Below, one piece after another: positions 17,428-26,964 of a stretch of 43,146 nucleotides of DNA. The notes beneath the pieces are model-generated. The model was not told the origin of the DNA. It searched no databases and saw only the letters and a list, made by a program, of their open reading frames with translations. The stretch lies in the NCBI GenBank assembly GCA_012729535.1, contig JAAYCY010000024.1:1-43146 (forward strand), given 5' to 3'. Each line of letters starts with the position of its first letter. Position 1 is the stretch's first letter. The DNA comes from Methanomicrobiales archaeon. Its GTDB lineage: Archaea > Halobacteriota > Methanomicrobia > Methanomicrobiales > Methanospirillaceae. The position numbers and the translations under genes were made by a program.

Positions 17428-18069
17428 ATGTTGAAAGCGCTCCTGCTTGCAGATCTGCACGGAGAATACGGGATGCTCGAATCCTTTATGGAATTAGCGC
17501 CCGATGTCGTCTTCATCGCAGGGGATATCACCAATATGGGAACTGCAAAGGATGTTGAGACCTGTTTTTCCCGGATCGATATCCCGAGTTTTTCGGTTCC
17601 CGGAAATTGTGATCCAAAGGAGGTCATTGATGCACTTGAACAGAGCAGCAGTGTCAACCTTCATGGTTCGTACCTGAACCTGGGCCGGATATCTCTGGTA
17701 GGGATTGGAGGATCCAACCCCACACCATTTGGAACTCCGTTTGAACTGACAGATAAACAGATAGATGATCTGATGAAAGTCTCAATGGGACGGATGCAGA
17801 AGAGTACTCATAATGTCCTCATCAGTCATGCGCCTCCTCAGGGTTATCTGGATGAAATCGGTGGTAACCATGTAGGCAGTGCCAGCATTCGTAAGTATGT
17901 GGATCAGTTTGATCTCGTCTGCTGTGCCCATGTTCATGAACAGCGTGGAATTGTTGAGGAGAGTGGAATCAAAGTGGTAAATCCTGGTCCGGCTGCTATG
18001 GGCAACTGTGCTATGATTCACTTTGGTGAAGATGCAAAAGACATTGAGGTAAAATTACTCACTGTTTAG
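17428..18069 (+). CDS. Small calcineurin-like metallophosphoesterase
   Basis: A 213-residue enzyme with all hallmark metal-binding motifs of the calcineurin-like phosphoesterase fold: D-x-H in LLADLHGEY, GD in FIAGDITN, GNCD in VPGNCDPKE, the His of ISHAPP and HVHE in CCAHVHEQ. It is likely a phosphodiesterase or phosphatase; the substrate is not evident. The gene follows the radical SAM gene by 9 bases. Its end overlaps the convergent CYTH gene by 11 bases. Confidence 0.87.
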   Translation: MLKALLLADLHGEYGMLESFMELAPDVVFIAGDITNMGTAKDVETCFSRIDIPSFSVPGNCDPKEVIDALEQSSSVNLHGSYLNLGRISLVGIGGSNPTPFGTPFELTDKQIDDLMKVSMGRMQKSTHNVLISHAPPQGYLDEIGGNHVGSASIRKYVDQFDLVCCAHVHEQRGIVEESGIKVVNPGPAAMGNCAMIHFGEDAKDIEVKLLTV

Positions 18070-18586
18070 ACAGAAGTAATTCTAAGTAGGATATGCTGAT
18101 ACGCTCTCCTACGACTCCGATTTTTTTCGCAAGATTATCTACGCGTATTGCTGCCTGCTTTGCATTATTTTCAGTTACAAGTTCAATCTCAACAAATTGC
18201 CCCAGTTTTTCTACATTGTCAACGGCTATTGAGAAGTCCTCGAAGGTATAATACTCCCTGAGTTTTGTAACCTGTGCAACCTGTTTAAAACCCAGACTGG
18301 TGATAATAGTATCAAAGGTTTTTGCATCTTCGAGATGTACGTTATGTTCCTCCCGAATTTTTGATCCCATGAGGGTATTTTTTGGGCCTTTATAGGTCAG
18401 GGTGATTTTCCCACCGGCACTACGTACCCTGAGTGCTTCATCGGTGATGCCAAAGTCACGGTGCGGTGCATTATAATATATGTCCTCCTCGGTGACAGTT
18501 TCTGAATGATGCCCCCCTATGGTCTTAATATTTGTTCTGATTTCGTCAATATTGTCAACTTTGACTTTTATTTCTATCTCAAGCAT
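18059..18586 (-). CDS. cyaB: CYTH-domain protein (class IV adenylate cyclase CyaB-like)
   Basis: A 175-residue CYTH-fold protein, the superfamily of class IV adenylate cyclases and thiamine/tripolyphosphate phosphatases. The N-terminal signature EIEIKVKV (ExExK) provides the metal-binding glutamates. Further tunnel residues appear in EALRVRSAGGKITLTYKGPK, the SKIREEHNV strand and the GQFVEIELVTEN strand. Archaeal homologues are usually annotated CyaB, but the activity could equally be hydrolysis of a polyphosphate substrate. The ATG at 18586 is preferred: GGATAG is 4-9 bases upstream, while the in-frame GTG at 18592 is worse placed. Confidence 0.85.
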   Translation of the reverse strand: MLEIEIKVKVDNIDEIRTNIKTIGGHHSETVTEEDIYYNAPHRDFGITDEALRVRSAGGKITLTYKGPKNTLMGSKIREEHNVHLEDAKTFDTIITSLGFKQVAQVTKLREYYTFEDFSIAVDNVEKLGQFVEIELVTENNAKQAAIRVDNLAKKIGVVGERISISYLELLLSKQ

Positions 18587-18636
18587 ATACACTATCCTTT
18601 ATTTATCTTGTTTGCCACTTACTTAAGGAATCAGGA

Positions 18637-19320
18637 ATGTCAATACAAGAAGGAGACTTTATCCGGCTGAGCTTTACCGGATATGTAAACGGAACCCTCT
18701 TCGATACTACCGATGAAGAAAAAGCCCGCGAAGCCGGTACTTATGATGAACACAAAAGCTACACACCAAAAGTTGTGTGTGCCGGTAAAAGACAGATTGT
18801 TTTAGGTCTTGATGAAGCACTTATCGGGAAGGAGATAGGGTTTGAAGAGACGATAGAAGTTCCTCCCGAGAAGGCCTTTGGTGAGCACGAACAGGAACTT
18901 CTCCGCTCGTATGAGAAGAAGTCGTTCTCAAAAAAACCAGAACGCGGCATGCAGGTAAATCTTCCGGATGCCGGGACTGGGACTGTGGTAAATGTTATTG
19001 GAAACCGTGTCATTGTTGACTTTAACCATCCGCTTGCAGGACAGACCATCACCTATACCTACCGGATTGAATCCATTGTTGACCAGGTCACTGAGCAGAT
19101 TGCAGGAATTGTTAAACTCTTTACTGGGTATGACATGGAGGTAACTCTTGAGGATACTACTGCTGTCATACAGTTACCACCGGGTATATACTATGCAAGC
19201 AGGACCTGGCTCAATATGAAGCCATATGTGACATCCACGATTTTTGAGGATGTGACAGGCATTGAAGAAATTCAGTACCTTGAGAAATATGTAAAACCCA
19301 AAAAAGAGACTGAAGAATAA
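18637..19320 (+). CDS. FKBP-type peptidyl-prolyl isomerase, SlyD-like long form
   Basis: A 227-residue protein-folding enzyme that isomerises proline bonds. It begins QEGDFIRLSFTGYVNGTLFD, the FKBP core, then has the insert-in-flap region typical of SlyD-type enzymes (FGEHEQELLRSYEKKSFSKK), returns to the core with DFNHPLAGQTITYTYRI, and adds a C-terminal domain of about 75 residues (TEQIAGIVKLFTGYDMEVTL). That extended layout is like archaeal FKBP26-type proteins, which act as chaperones. AGGAATCAGGA just before the ATG gives the ribosome binding site. It ends 3 bases from the convergent cyclophilin gene. Confidence 0.92.
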   Translation: MSIQEGDFIRLSFTGYVNGTLFDTTDEEKAREAGTYDEHKSYTPKVVCAGKRQIVLGLDEALIGKEIGFEETIEVPPEKAFGEHEQELLRSYEKKSFSKKPERGMQVNLPDAGTGTVVNVIGNRVIVDFNHPLAGQTITYTYRIESIVDQVTEQIAGIVKLFTGYDMEVTLEDTTAVIQLPPGIYYASRTWLNMKPYVTSTIFEDVTGIEEIQYLEKYVKPKKETEE

Positions 19321-19323
19321 TCT

Positions 19324-19785
19324 TTACGCAATTGTTGCTTTCAGGATGACAATATCCTCTTTTGGTTTGTCAAACCTGTCTCTTTTTACTTTAGAGATTG
19401 CATCCACAATGTCCATACCTTCAATGACTTTTCCAAAGACCGGATGCTTTGGGTCAAGGTAGTTGTTATTTACGAGATTTATAAAGAACTGGCTGCCCCC
19501 GGTGTTCGGTCCGGCGTTGGCCATGGAAATTGTTCCGCGATCATTTTTGTTAGTCTTTCCAAACTCATCTTTAATAGTATAGCCCGGACCTCCGGTTCCC
19601 CTACCCTCCGGACACCCGGCCTGGACCATAAATCCATCAATTACCCGGTGAAAAATTATCCCATCGTAAAATCCTTTTTCAACGAGTTTTTTAAAATTTC
19701 CCGCAGTTATTGGTTTATCCTCGTAGAGTTCGATGATAATATCCCCCATAGATGTGCTCAATTTTACCTTCACAGGTTCTTCCAT
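19324..19785 (-). CDS. Cyclophilin-type peptidyl-prolyl isomerase
   Basis: A 153-residue cytosolic cyclophilin. It shows the family's active-site text: FHRVIDGFMVQAGCP (catalytic Arg and Phe), GGPGYTIKDEF, MANAGPNTGGSQFFI and the LDPKHPVFGKVIEGMDIVD stretch. No signal peptide. Unrelated in fold to the FKBP encoded convergently next door, yet the two genes have the same activity. On the minus strand a TATA-like AATAAATA (19804-19811) is centred about 23 bases before the ATG, so the transcript may be leaderless. Confidence 0.95.
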   Translation of the reverse strand: MEEPVKVKLSTSMGDIIIELYEDKPITAGNFKKLVEKGFYDGIIFHRVIDGFMVQAGCPEGRGTGGPGYTIKDEFGKTNKNDRGTISMANAGPNTGGSQFFINLVNNNYLDPKHPVFGKVIEGMDIVDAISKVKRDRFDKPKEDIVILKATIA

Positions 19786-19803
19786 ACTTGTACATGTGGG
19801 ATG

Positions 19804-19811
19804 TATTTATT
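19804..19811 (-). promoter_or_regulatory. TATA-like element of the cyclophilin gene
   Basis: AATAAATA on the minus strand, centred 20-26 bases before the start codon. This is the spacing at which archaeal initiation would fall on or near the ATG, predicting a leaderless mRNA. Consensus match by eye only. Confidence 0.4.
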
Positions 19812-19934
19812 GAAAATTTCTTCCCCCAATTTTCATCATTTATGCGTTCCTGAATGGGGTAAAAATGTGATGGAATTTCACGGGTTCAGAGTAAAAATAT
19901 GAATATATTTATAATATGTGAAGAATATGATCTT

Positions 19935-19942
19935 CTATATAT
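19935..19942 (+). promoter_or_regulatory. Candidate TATA box of the first PKD protein gene
   Basis: CTATATAT about 112 bases upstream of the ATG at 20048, predicting a leader of roughly 80-90 bases. The second PKD gene has a near-identical element at a similar distance (23258-23266). Confidence 0.4.
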
Positions 19943-20047
19943 CAAGAGTCAGTTCCAGGATATGTGTTTCAGGTCATAATTGACGTCAGGTATGGATCTG
20001 TGTTCATTATCCGGGACTGACTATTCCACGTGGGGAGTGTTAAAGTC

Positions 20048-23000
20048 ATGCATGAACGGCCGTTATATTATGTATTTGCCCTCTTTGTGGCAATATTGGT
20101 GATAAACCTCGTCAGCCCGGCATTCGGGGATGGGGAGATTGGTATTGAAGGTGAAGTAATATACAGTATTTCTGCTAACGAAACTTTTTTTGATGTTACA
20201 AATCCGGTTTCGATAAATTGTACTGTAAATATTGATCCGGATTCTCCCTATCATCCAAAACAGGTAAATTGGACCGTTACTGGTAGAAATGGGGTGTACC
20301 GTACATCTAATAAGATAGATTATGATGATAAAAACTGGACAACTGATATTGCTGATCCAGGTATCTATGGGCTTGATTGTATCGCTTATAATTCTACCGG
20401 TCATCCAGACCCGAATTTTCCCGAACAAACACTCGGCCTAGGTTACATTCTGGCATATAATCCAGTTTCAGCGAATTTTACGAATTTAACTCCAACTACG
20501 GGTGTTCTTCCATTAGGAGTAAAATTTTTCAGTGACGATTTCACCGGTGGACCAGACAAATGGGAATGGCAATTAAATGGTGTAAATACTTCCGGAATCA
20601 ATAGAAACGGGACTGTTATCTTTCCTACTGCAGGGAATTCTCAAAGGGTAAATCATACGGTATGGAATACTTCATACATCACTGATACATCGAGTCCATA
20701 TTATTACAAGAGATTGTGGGTCAATAGCTCGACTCATAATGATTATAATATTGTTGCAAAAAAAGGAATTATTACCCGATTTAATACGACTGTCAGCACT
20801 TTTACCGGACAGGCAAAAGGACCGGTACCTTTAGAACTTCATTTTCGTGATAATTCAACTGGTGATGATATTAATGGCTGGAATTGGTCATTCGGTGATA
20901 AAACTCCTAATGTAGTCGGGAATCCTAATCCTGATCATACATACACAAAACCAGGTCTTTTCGATGTGACTCTTAATGCCAGCAGCCCGTGGGATTTCAA
21001 TGAGACTACACGAACGAAATATGTAAATGCATATCTGCCTCTTTCAGCGAACTTTACGTATACAAATATCACAGGAGGTTGTAAACCTCCGGTATTCCCC
21101 GTGACTTATACATTCACTCCTAATGAAACTGCATCTGGAAACAGCATACCTGATGTCTTTAACTGGAGTTTTGGTGATGGAACAGCCAATAATACTAACA
21201 AGATTGCATCTCATGAATTTCTTATGCCTGGTTGGTATTCCATTAATTTGACAACCAGAAACCTTACTCATGATATTAACCAGACAAAATCAGAGAAGAT
21301 TCGTATCAGTGGATTATATGCAAATTTCACTGCTGATAAAACAAGAGCCTTCCAGGTAACTACCAATGAACCAATCAAGGTGAATTTTACCTATAATGAA
21401 CCCGATGTGTTTGATGCACGTGGTCATACCTGGGATTTTGGTAATGGAGATGGAACACATAGTGGAAATCAAAAAGTTAACACAATATATACACAACCTG
21501 GAGATTATACCGTCACCTTTACTGTTAACAATTCATGCGGGGAGACAAACAGCACGCAAAAAGTAATCTCAATTATTGAATGGCCTGTTCCAAATTTCAC
21601 ATATTCACCAACATATGGTTCATTCCCACTAAAAATTCAGTTCAATGATATATCTACAGATTCACCTGACCAGTGGGAATGGGACTTCGGTGATGGTTCC
21701 GGACATAGTCTTCTCAAGAATCCTGAACATGAATATCAGAATCCTGGAAGTTATGATGTTACGCTTTGGGTTCAGAATACTAAAATAGAAGGTGGACCTG
21801 GACAAAGGTCTACGACTAAAAGAATTGTCCTTTCAGAAGGTTTCGAGACAAAATTCGAAGCTGATCCCGTCCGTGGAGTCAGTCCGCTTACTGTTCAGTT
21901 CACTGATACCACTGAGCCTCCATTTGTTGATGAATGGTCCTGGGACTTTGGTGACAACACCGTTAACAAAACACAAAACCCGAATCATACTTATTATGAT
22001 GCTGGAAATTTCCTCGTTAACCTTACGGTAAAAAATTCCACAACACAGGTTATGGGAACTGACCAGAGTACTATCGAAGTTGTAGAACCTATTCATGCAA
22101 ACTTTGAGCCAAACCGAACTGCCCGGATGAATGAAACAGTTGGTGTTACATTTAAGGATCTCTCCACAGGAAACATTTCAGACTGGTTCTGGCAGTTTGG
22201 TGATGGCAATATTTCATCTGAACAAGAACCTACGAATTTCTTCCCTGAATTTAAAGAGTACAATGTAAACCTCACGGTATACAACACGTATTATCAAGAT
22301 GTCTCCAGTTTCAATGAAACGGTAAATATAACCGAGATGCGGGCACCGCTTGCCGATTTCATTGGGTACCCAAGAATTGTGGAACGTGATGAGGATGTTT
22401 ACTTTGAACAAAAGGCTCAGGGCCCGGAAATTAGTTCTTATTTATGGGAGTTTGGTGACGGACAGACTTCTACAAATCCAAATCCGGTTCACCAGTATAC
22501 ACTTCCAGGAAAGTATAATGTCAACCTTACCGTTAAGAATCCATGGGGAAATGACACCGAACCTAAACCGCGATATATCTCTGTAAAAGGACTTATCGCT
22601 GATTTCACAACCGTTCCAGCTGAATGGGCAGTTATGAACACTCCCGTCACATTCATAGATGCTTCACATGGCAGTCCGGACAGTTGGACCTGGGACTTTG
22701 ATGATGGCACTATTGAGACTCTAACAAAAGGTGAAACAAAACATACATTCACAAAGAATGGAACGTTTAATGTAAATATGACGGTAAAGAACTGGGAAGG
22801 GAAAACTGATTCAAAAACAAAACCGATTACAATAGTTGATAAGACCATTCCACAGGGTGTTGACTTTGAGATTCCTGAACTTAAGTACAGTGGAACTCAT
22901 CCGTTTTATGTACAATTTGAAGACTCTACTCCTCCCCAGGCAAATGTAGTTGAATGGTTCTGGGAGTTTGGTGATGGTACAAACTCATTTGATAAAGAAC

Positions 23001-23107
23001 CAAACCACACCTACCAGAAACCTGGACAATATACAGTCACTCTCACTGTGCGCAACGATGCCGGGACAAATGAGAAGAGAAGGGTTGCCTACGTGGTAGT
23101 GTTATAG
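20048..23107 (+). CDS. Giant secreted PKD-repeat protein
   Basis: A 1019-residue exported protein. It has a signal peptide (MHERPLYYVFALFVAILVIN, then LVSPAFG), then one degenerate and nine canonical PKD domains in tandem, each with the WxWxFGDG core (for example WNWSFGD, WEWDFGDGS, WSWDFGDN, WFWEFGDGT) and an NVTLTV-like end strand. PKD domains are Ig-like folds common in methanogen surface and adhesion proteins. Many NxS/T sites could be N-glycosylated. There is no membrane anchor or PGF-CTERM-like tail at the C terminus, so it is either released or held by other surface proteins. ATG 20048 is preferred because GGGGAG lies 10 bases upstream; an in-frame GTG at 20030 precedes that site. A T-run follows the stop. 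Confidence 0.88.
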   Translation: MHERPLYYVFALFVAILVINLVSPAFGDGEIGIEGEVIYSISANETFFDVTNPVSINCTVNIDPDSPYHPKQVNWTVTGRNGVYRTSNKIDYDDKNWTTDIADPGIYGLDCIAYNSTGHPDPNFPEQTLGLGYILAYNPVSANFTNLTPTTGVLPLGVKFFSDDFTGGPDKWEWQLNGVNTSGINRNGTVIFPTAGNSQRVNHTVWNTSYITDTSSPYYYKRLWVNSSTHNDYNIVAKKGIITRFNTTVSTFTGQAKGPVPLELHFRDNSTGDDINGWNWSFGDKTPNVVGNPNPDHTYTKPGLFDVTLNASSPWDFNETTRTKYVNAYLPLSANFTYTNITGGCKPPVFPVTYTFTPNETASGNSIPDVFNWSFGDGTANNTNKIASHEFLMPGWYSINLTTRNLTHDINQTKSEKIRISGLYANFTADKTRAFQVTTNEPIKVNFTYNEPDVFDARGHTWDFGNGDGTHSGNQKVNTIYTQPGDYTVTFTVNNSCGETNSTQKVISIIEWPVPNFTYSPTYGSFPLKIQFNDISTDSPDQWEWDFGDGSGHSLLKNPEHEYQNPGSYDVTLWVQNTKIEGGPGQRSTTKRIVLSEGFETKFEADPVRGVSPLTVQFTDTTEPPFVDEWSWDFGDNTVNKTQNPNHTYYDAGNFLVNLTVKNSTTQVMGTDQSTIEVVEPIHANFEPNRTARMNETVGVTFKDLSTGNISDWFWQFGDGNISSEQEPTNFFPEFKEYNVNLTVYNTYYQDVSSFNETVNITEMRAPLADFIGYPRIVERDEDVYFEQKAQGPEISSYLWEFGDGQTSTNPNPVHQYTLPGKYNVNLTVKNPWGNDTEPKPRYISVKGLIADFTTVPAEWAVMNTPVTFIDASHGSPDSWTWDFDDGTIETLTKGETKHTFTKNGTFNVNMTVKNWEGKTDSKTKPITIVDKTIPQGVDFEIPELKYSGTHPFYVQFEDSTPPQANVVEWFWEFGDGTNSFDKEPNHTYQKPGQYTVTLTVRNDAGTNEKRRVAYVVVL

Positions 23108-23124
23108 GAAACATCATAAAATTC

Positions 23125-23132
23125 TTTTTTTT
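23125..23132 (+). terminator. T-run terminator after the first PKD gene
   Basis: Eight T residues 18 bases after the stop codon, in an AT-rich setting with no clear hairpin. Confidence 0.4.
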
Positions 23133-23257
23133 ACATTAGAATCAGAAATTTTATAAATTATTTCTCCCAGTTCAATATTCTCTATTTGATCCTAAAACTG
23201 ATTTTAATTCCCGATGCGAATAAAGAACCGGGTGTATATGGGACGTATTTCCATACC

Positions 23258-23266
23258 TATATATAT
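23258..23266 (+). promoter_or_regulatory. Candidate TATA box of the second PKD protein gene
   Basis: CTATATATA about 118 bases upstream of the ATG at 23377, predicting a leader of about 90 bases. The spacing resembles that of the first PKD gene, but the leaders show no clear sequence similarity. Confidence 0.45.
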
Positions 23267-23376
23267 GATGAACAATATAACCCTGATTAATTCCTGTCGC
23301 GAGTTGCACCAGTAAGGGGAATGCATATCGGAAAAACAGGGCATTCTCGTATGGAAGGGAAGGGGACGATATTATT

Positions 23377-26300
23377 ATGGGTAAGCTTCAGCTAATTCCG
23401 TTCCTCGCAGCAGCATGTATTTTGCTGCTTTTGGTGACCGGATCTATGGCAGCTCCATCGAAAGGAGTCATATATGTAGACTCTTTTCCGAAAGGTGCTG
23501 AGATATATCTCACAAATGAATCGGTCTCACCGGATAACCTGACAGTAGAAGATACTGCGGGTATAACTCCGCGTGAATTTTTCGTGGATCCCGGAACATA
23601 CCGGTTATTCCTGAAAAAATATGGATATATTACCTGGTGGAATGAGTCTTTTGACGTTACTCCAGAATCATACCAGGTATTTAATGTCACCATGACAGAG
23701 ATGAATCCTCAGTATGGGGCATTACATATTGACTCTAATCCACCGGGGGCAAAACTTGTTCTTCAACGGTTTATTCCGGATATTACCAGTGTCATTTATA
23801 GTGATACCCCGGCTTCCCTGGAATCACTACCACCGGGAACCTATAACTATACACTGACTAAGGAAGGTTACTATCCAGAAGAAGGGACCACTACCATAAC
23901 TGCAGGAGATGTTACTGAAATTTATGTTAATATGGACCCAATTCCTGATTCTGCAATCATTACCTTTAAGAGTGAGCCAAATACTGCACGGGTTATCATT
24001 GCCGGTGGGAATTTCTCAGCGATGCAGTCTGGTCTGAAGACAGATATTGAAACATACCTTGAGTCATATGAAGGAACTGCAGATGAAGCATCCGCTCACA
24101 TCCAGAGTATTGTAGGAGCAGAAACCGTTCCACCGATAAAGATCGTCGCCGGACTTGTCGGGACAACTCCGTTCTCAATGGAACTGCATGAAGGAAAATA
24201 TGTGTACAAATATTTCCTTGATGGCTATTCAATGAAAGAGGACATTGGTACATTTGATGTCACGGTTGGAAATGACGATACCATTCTCGAAACACTGATT
24301 CCTGATCAGGAATTTGTTCAGGTATTCTTTGAAACTAATATCGATGACGAAGGAGGAGCCAGTGTCAGTGTAAACGGAGATGTATATGGTCCGACTCCCT
24401 GCTGGGTACCGCTTCCATCTCAGGAAATTGTCGATGTCATCTTTGACCAGATGCCTCTCTATGCAAAGAAAACCGTTCGGGTAGATACTACTCTCTTTGA
24501 AGGACGGCCATCCAAATGGGGAGACATCGTCCAGTTAGAACTGATGACATATTATATCACCACGATTACTGATGCTCACAGTTCTATTAATCCCTCTGGG
24601 TTACCCCTGGATCCGTTCGAGGTAAAAGCTGGAAACACAACTCTCTTCACACTTTCAGGTGAGCAACCAGCCTGGGTCATTGATAATTTCACCGTTACCC
24701 GGGACGGACATGCACCATTGCCATATGATGACTACCGGAACCAGAGTAGTGTGACTTATCCTCATACCACAACACTTGAAAATGCAACACTCTCCCTGAC
24801 ATCGGCAAAGAAAAAAGTCTTTGTCAATGCAAAAGCAGGAAAGGGAGGAACGGTCAACTATCCGGGTATTACCATGTATGATTATGGATCGAATACCCTG
24901 GGGTATAATTTTACACCTGATGCAGATTATTCTGTAAAACAACTGTATGACAATGAAGTACCAGTTCCATGGGCACCTTCATACGGGATTTATAATATTC
25001 AGGAGAATCACACCCTTCGGTGTGAGTTCTCCCCGAATTATATCTGGATCACTCCATTAACAGGTCCGGGTGGCAAGATCCTTGACGGTGCAGAAGAAGC
25101 AGTTCCATACAAGATTCCATATGCAGGTACAACCCGTCAGCATGAGGCTGTTGCTGATCTAGGATATAAGTTTGTTAAGTTTGAAGAGGAAAGAGAATCT
25201 GAAGTCTTCCAAAGTGAAGCAGACCATTATTACTGGGGACCGATAAGTGGCCTTACTGCAAATACCACGGTAACTGCATTGTTTGAACCGCTAAACTTCA
25301 CCATTAACTCACGGGTTGAGGATGAAACCAAGGGAATGATTGTCCCTGCACATGACAATTATACAGCCAGTTACGGGGAGAACCTCTCTTTTAAGGTGAC
25401 CGGATTTACCGGGTTCCAGTTTTCGGATCTTACTGACAATGGAATATCAAAGGGAGCAGTAAACCCCTATAATATCACTGTTACTGAGGATCATGATATT
25501 GTTGCACATTTTCAGTCTGACGTCCTGACTATCACGGCGGTTGCTGGTGAGGGCGGAAAGATAGAGCCGAACGGCTCAGTGGAAGTCACCTTTGGCGAGG
25601 ACCAGTGCTTCAATATCACCGCAAATCCGAATTATTACATTTCATCAGTAATTGTTGATGAGGAAGATCTAGGGAATCAGACAAGCCCCTATACCTACTG
25701 CTTTGACAATGTAACGACAGATCATGCGATAGAGGCTGAATTTTTACAATATGCCTATACTATCACTCCGACAGCAGGTACTGGTGGGACAATCAGTCCG
25801 TCAACTCCACAGGTTGTCCCGATTGGAGATGACATCACCTTTACCATTACTCCGGGTAGTTGCTATACCATACTTGATGTGCAGGTTGATGGAGTAAGCA
25901 AGGGAGCACTCTCAACATACACATTTGAAGATGTGAATGCTGACCATAGTATCCATGCGGATTTCAAGATAAAGAAATATGAAATCCTGGTAAACCAGAG
26001 TGAAGGAGGAGTTATTGAACCTGCTGGAACAGATGGTATTGTTGATGTAAATTGCGGAAGCAACCAGCGGTTTAATATCACTCCCGATGCTGGTAATGCC
26101 ATTTATGATGTTGTCGTTGATGGGGAGTCTGTAGGAACTGACAAACAGTACACGTTTGTGAACGTTACATCTGACCATTCCATCGGAGCAGTATTTATTA
26201 TTCCTCCCGAACCTGACTTTGAAGCAGACCGTGTCCGTGTTCCACCAAAGTACCCGGTAACATTCAAGGACTTTACCCGGAACAACCCAACCGACTGGCT

Positions 26301-26955
26301 CTGGGACTTTGGTGATGGGGAGATTACTACAACCCGTGAACCAGTACACCTGTATGCCGAAGTTGGAAATTACACGGTTACCCTTTCCGCATATAACGCT
26401 GCAGCATTTGACGGCGTTAATACAACAAAAGTCAATTATATTGAAGTTACCAACAATCCTATCGCAGAATTTTCTGTAGACAAGACTGGTGGAATACTTG
26501 GTTCAGATGTTCAGATATCATTTTCGGACACTTCATTAAACACAAATGGTGTAGCATATGGCTGGGTCTTTGGCGATAACTCTCCAGGTTCACTTGCAAA
26601 GAATGTCTCCCATAAATATACCGCTCCGGGGGTTTACCAGGTAACACATCAGGTCGAAAAGCCGTTTATTGCAAAGGACTATGCATACGAGACAATAACA
26701 ATCCTTCAAAAACCTGAAGCAGATTTCATTGCCCATCCGGTATCAGGCAAATCACCGCTTACCGTGCAGTTTGAGGACCGTTCACAAGGATTCCCGACTT
26801 CATGGCTCTGGGACTTTGGAGATACCGTGAAATCATATGATCAGAATCCGGTTCATATTTACGGAGCATCAGGGAATTACACGGTGTCGCTCAGTGTTTT
26901 CAGCGATGAAGGAAGTTCATTAAAGACACAGGAAGGTTTTATCACCGTCCTGTAA
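23377..26955 (+). CDS. Giant secreted PEGA / InlB-like / PKD repeat protein
   Basis: A 1192-residue exported protein with a signal peptide (KLQLIPFLAAACILLLLVTG, then SMA). Layout: two or three PEGA domains (about 30-215, for example IYVDSFPKGAEIYLTNES, LHIDSNPPGAKLVLQRF); a middle region (about 215-480) of unclear fold; about six repeats of 65-85 residues (480-945) of the divergent InlB/Flg_new type, as in AVAGEGGKIEPNGSVEVTFG ending DHAIEAEF; and three C-terminal PKD domains (WLWDFGDGE, YGWVFGDNS, WLWDFGDTV). No C-terminal anchor. Together with the preceding PKD gene it forms a pair of surface or matrix proteins, probably adhesive by domain content. The ATG follows an AGGGGA site about 10 bases upstream. 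Confidence 0.88.
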   Translation: MGKLQLIPFLAAACILLLLVTGSMAAPSKGVIYVDSFPKGAEIYLTNESVSPDNLTVEDTAGITPREFFVDPGTYRLFLKKYGYITWWNESFDVTPESYQVFNVTMTEMNPQYGALHIDSNPPGAKLVLQRFIPDITSVIYSDTPASLESLPPGTYNYTLTKEGYYPEEGTTTITAGDVTEIYVNMDPIPDSAIITFKSEPNTARVIIAGGNFSAMQSGLKTDIETYLESYEGTADEASAHIQSIVGAETVPPIKIVAGLVGTTPFSMELHEGKYVYKYFLDGYSMKEDIGTFDVTVGNDDTILETLIPDQEFVQVFFETNIDDEGGASVSVNGDVYGPTPCWVPLPSQEIVDVIFDQMPLYAKKTVRVDTTLFEGRPSKWGDIVQLELMTYYITTITDAHSSINPSGLPLDPFEVKAGNTTLFTLSGEQPAWVIDNFTVTRDGHAPLPYDDYRNQSSVTYPHTTTLENATLSLTSAKKKVFVNAKAGKGGTVNYPGITMYDYGSNTLGYNFTPDADYSVKQLYDNEVPVPWAPSYGIYNIQENHTLRCEFSPNYIWITPLTGPGGKILDGAEEAVPYKIPYAGTTRQHEAVADLGYKFVKFEEERESEVFQSEADHYYWGPISGLTANTTVTALFEPLNFTINSRVEDETKGMIVPAHDNYTASYGENLSFKVTGFTGFQFSDLTDNGISKGAVNPYNITVTEDHDIVAHFQSDVLTITAVAGEGGKIEPNGSVEVTFGEDQCFNITANPNYYISSVIVDEEDLGNQTSPYTYCFDNVTTDHAIEAEFLQYAYTITPTAGTGGTISPSTPQVVPIGDDITFTITPGSCYTILDVQVDGVSKGALSTYTFEDVNADHSIHADFKIKKYEILVNQSEGGVIEPAGTDGIVDVNCGSNQRFNITPDAGNAIYDVVVDGESVGTDKQYTFVNVTSDHSIGAVFIIPPEPDFEADRVRVPPKYPVTFKDFTRNNPTDWLWDFGDGEITTTREPVHLYAEVGNYTVTLSAYNAAAFDGVNTTKVNYIEVTNNPIAEFSVDKTGGILGSDVQISFSDTSLNTNGVAYGWVFGDNSPGSLAKNVSHKYTAPGVYQVTHQVEKPFIAKDYAYETITILQKPEADFIAHPVSGKSPLTVQFEDRSQGFPTSWLWDFGDTVKSYDQNPVHIYGASGNYTVSLSVFSDEGSSLKTQEGFITVL

Positions 26956-26964
26956 TTTTTGTCC

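Noticed and set aside
20030-20047. GTG start 6 codons upstream for the first PKD protein
   Set aside because: The GGGGAG site lies downstream of it and at proper distance from ATG 20048, which also gives a cleaner signal peptide.
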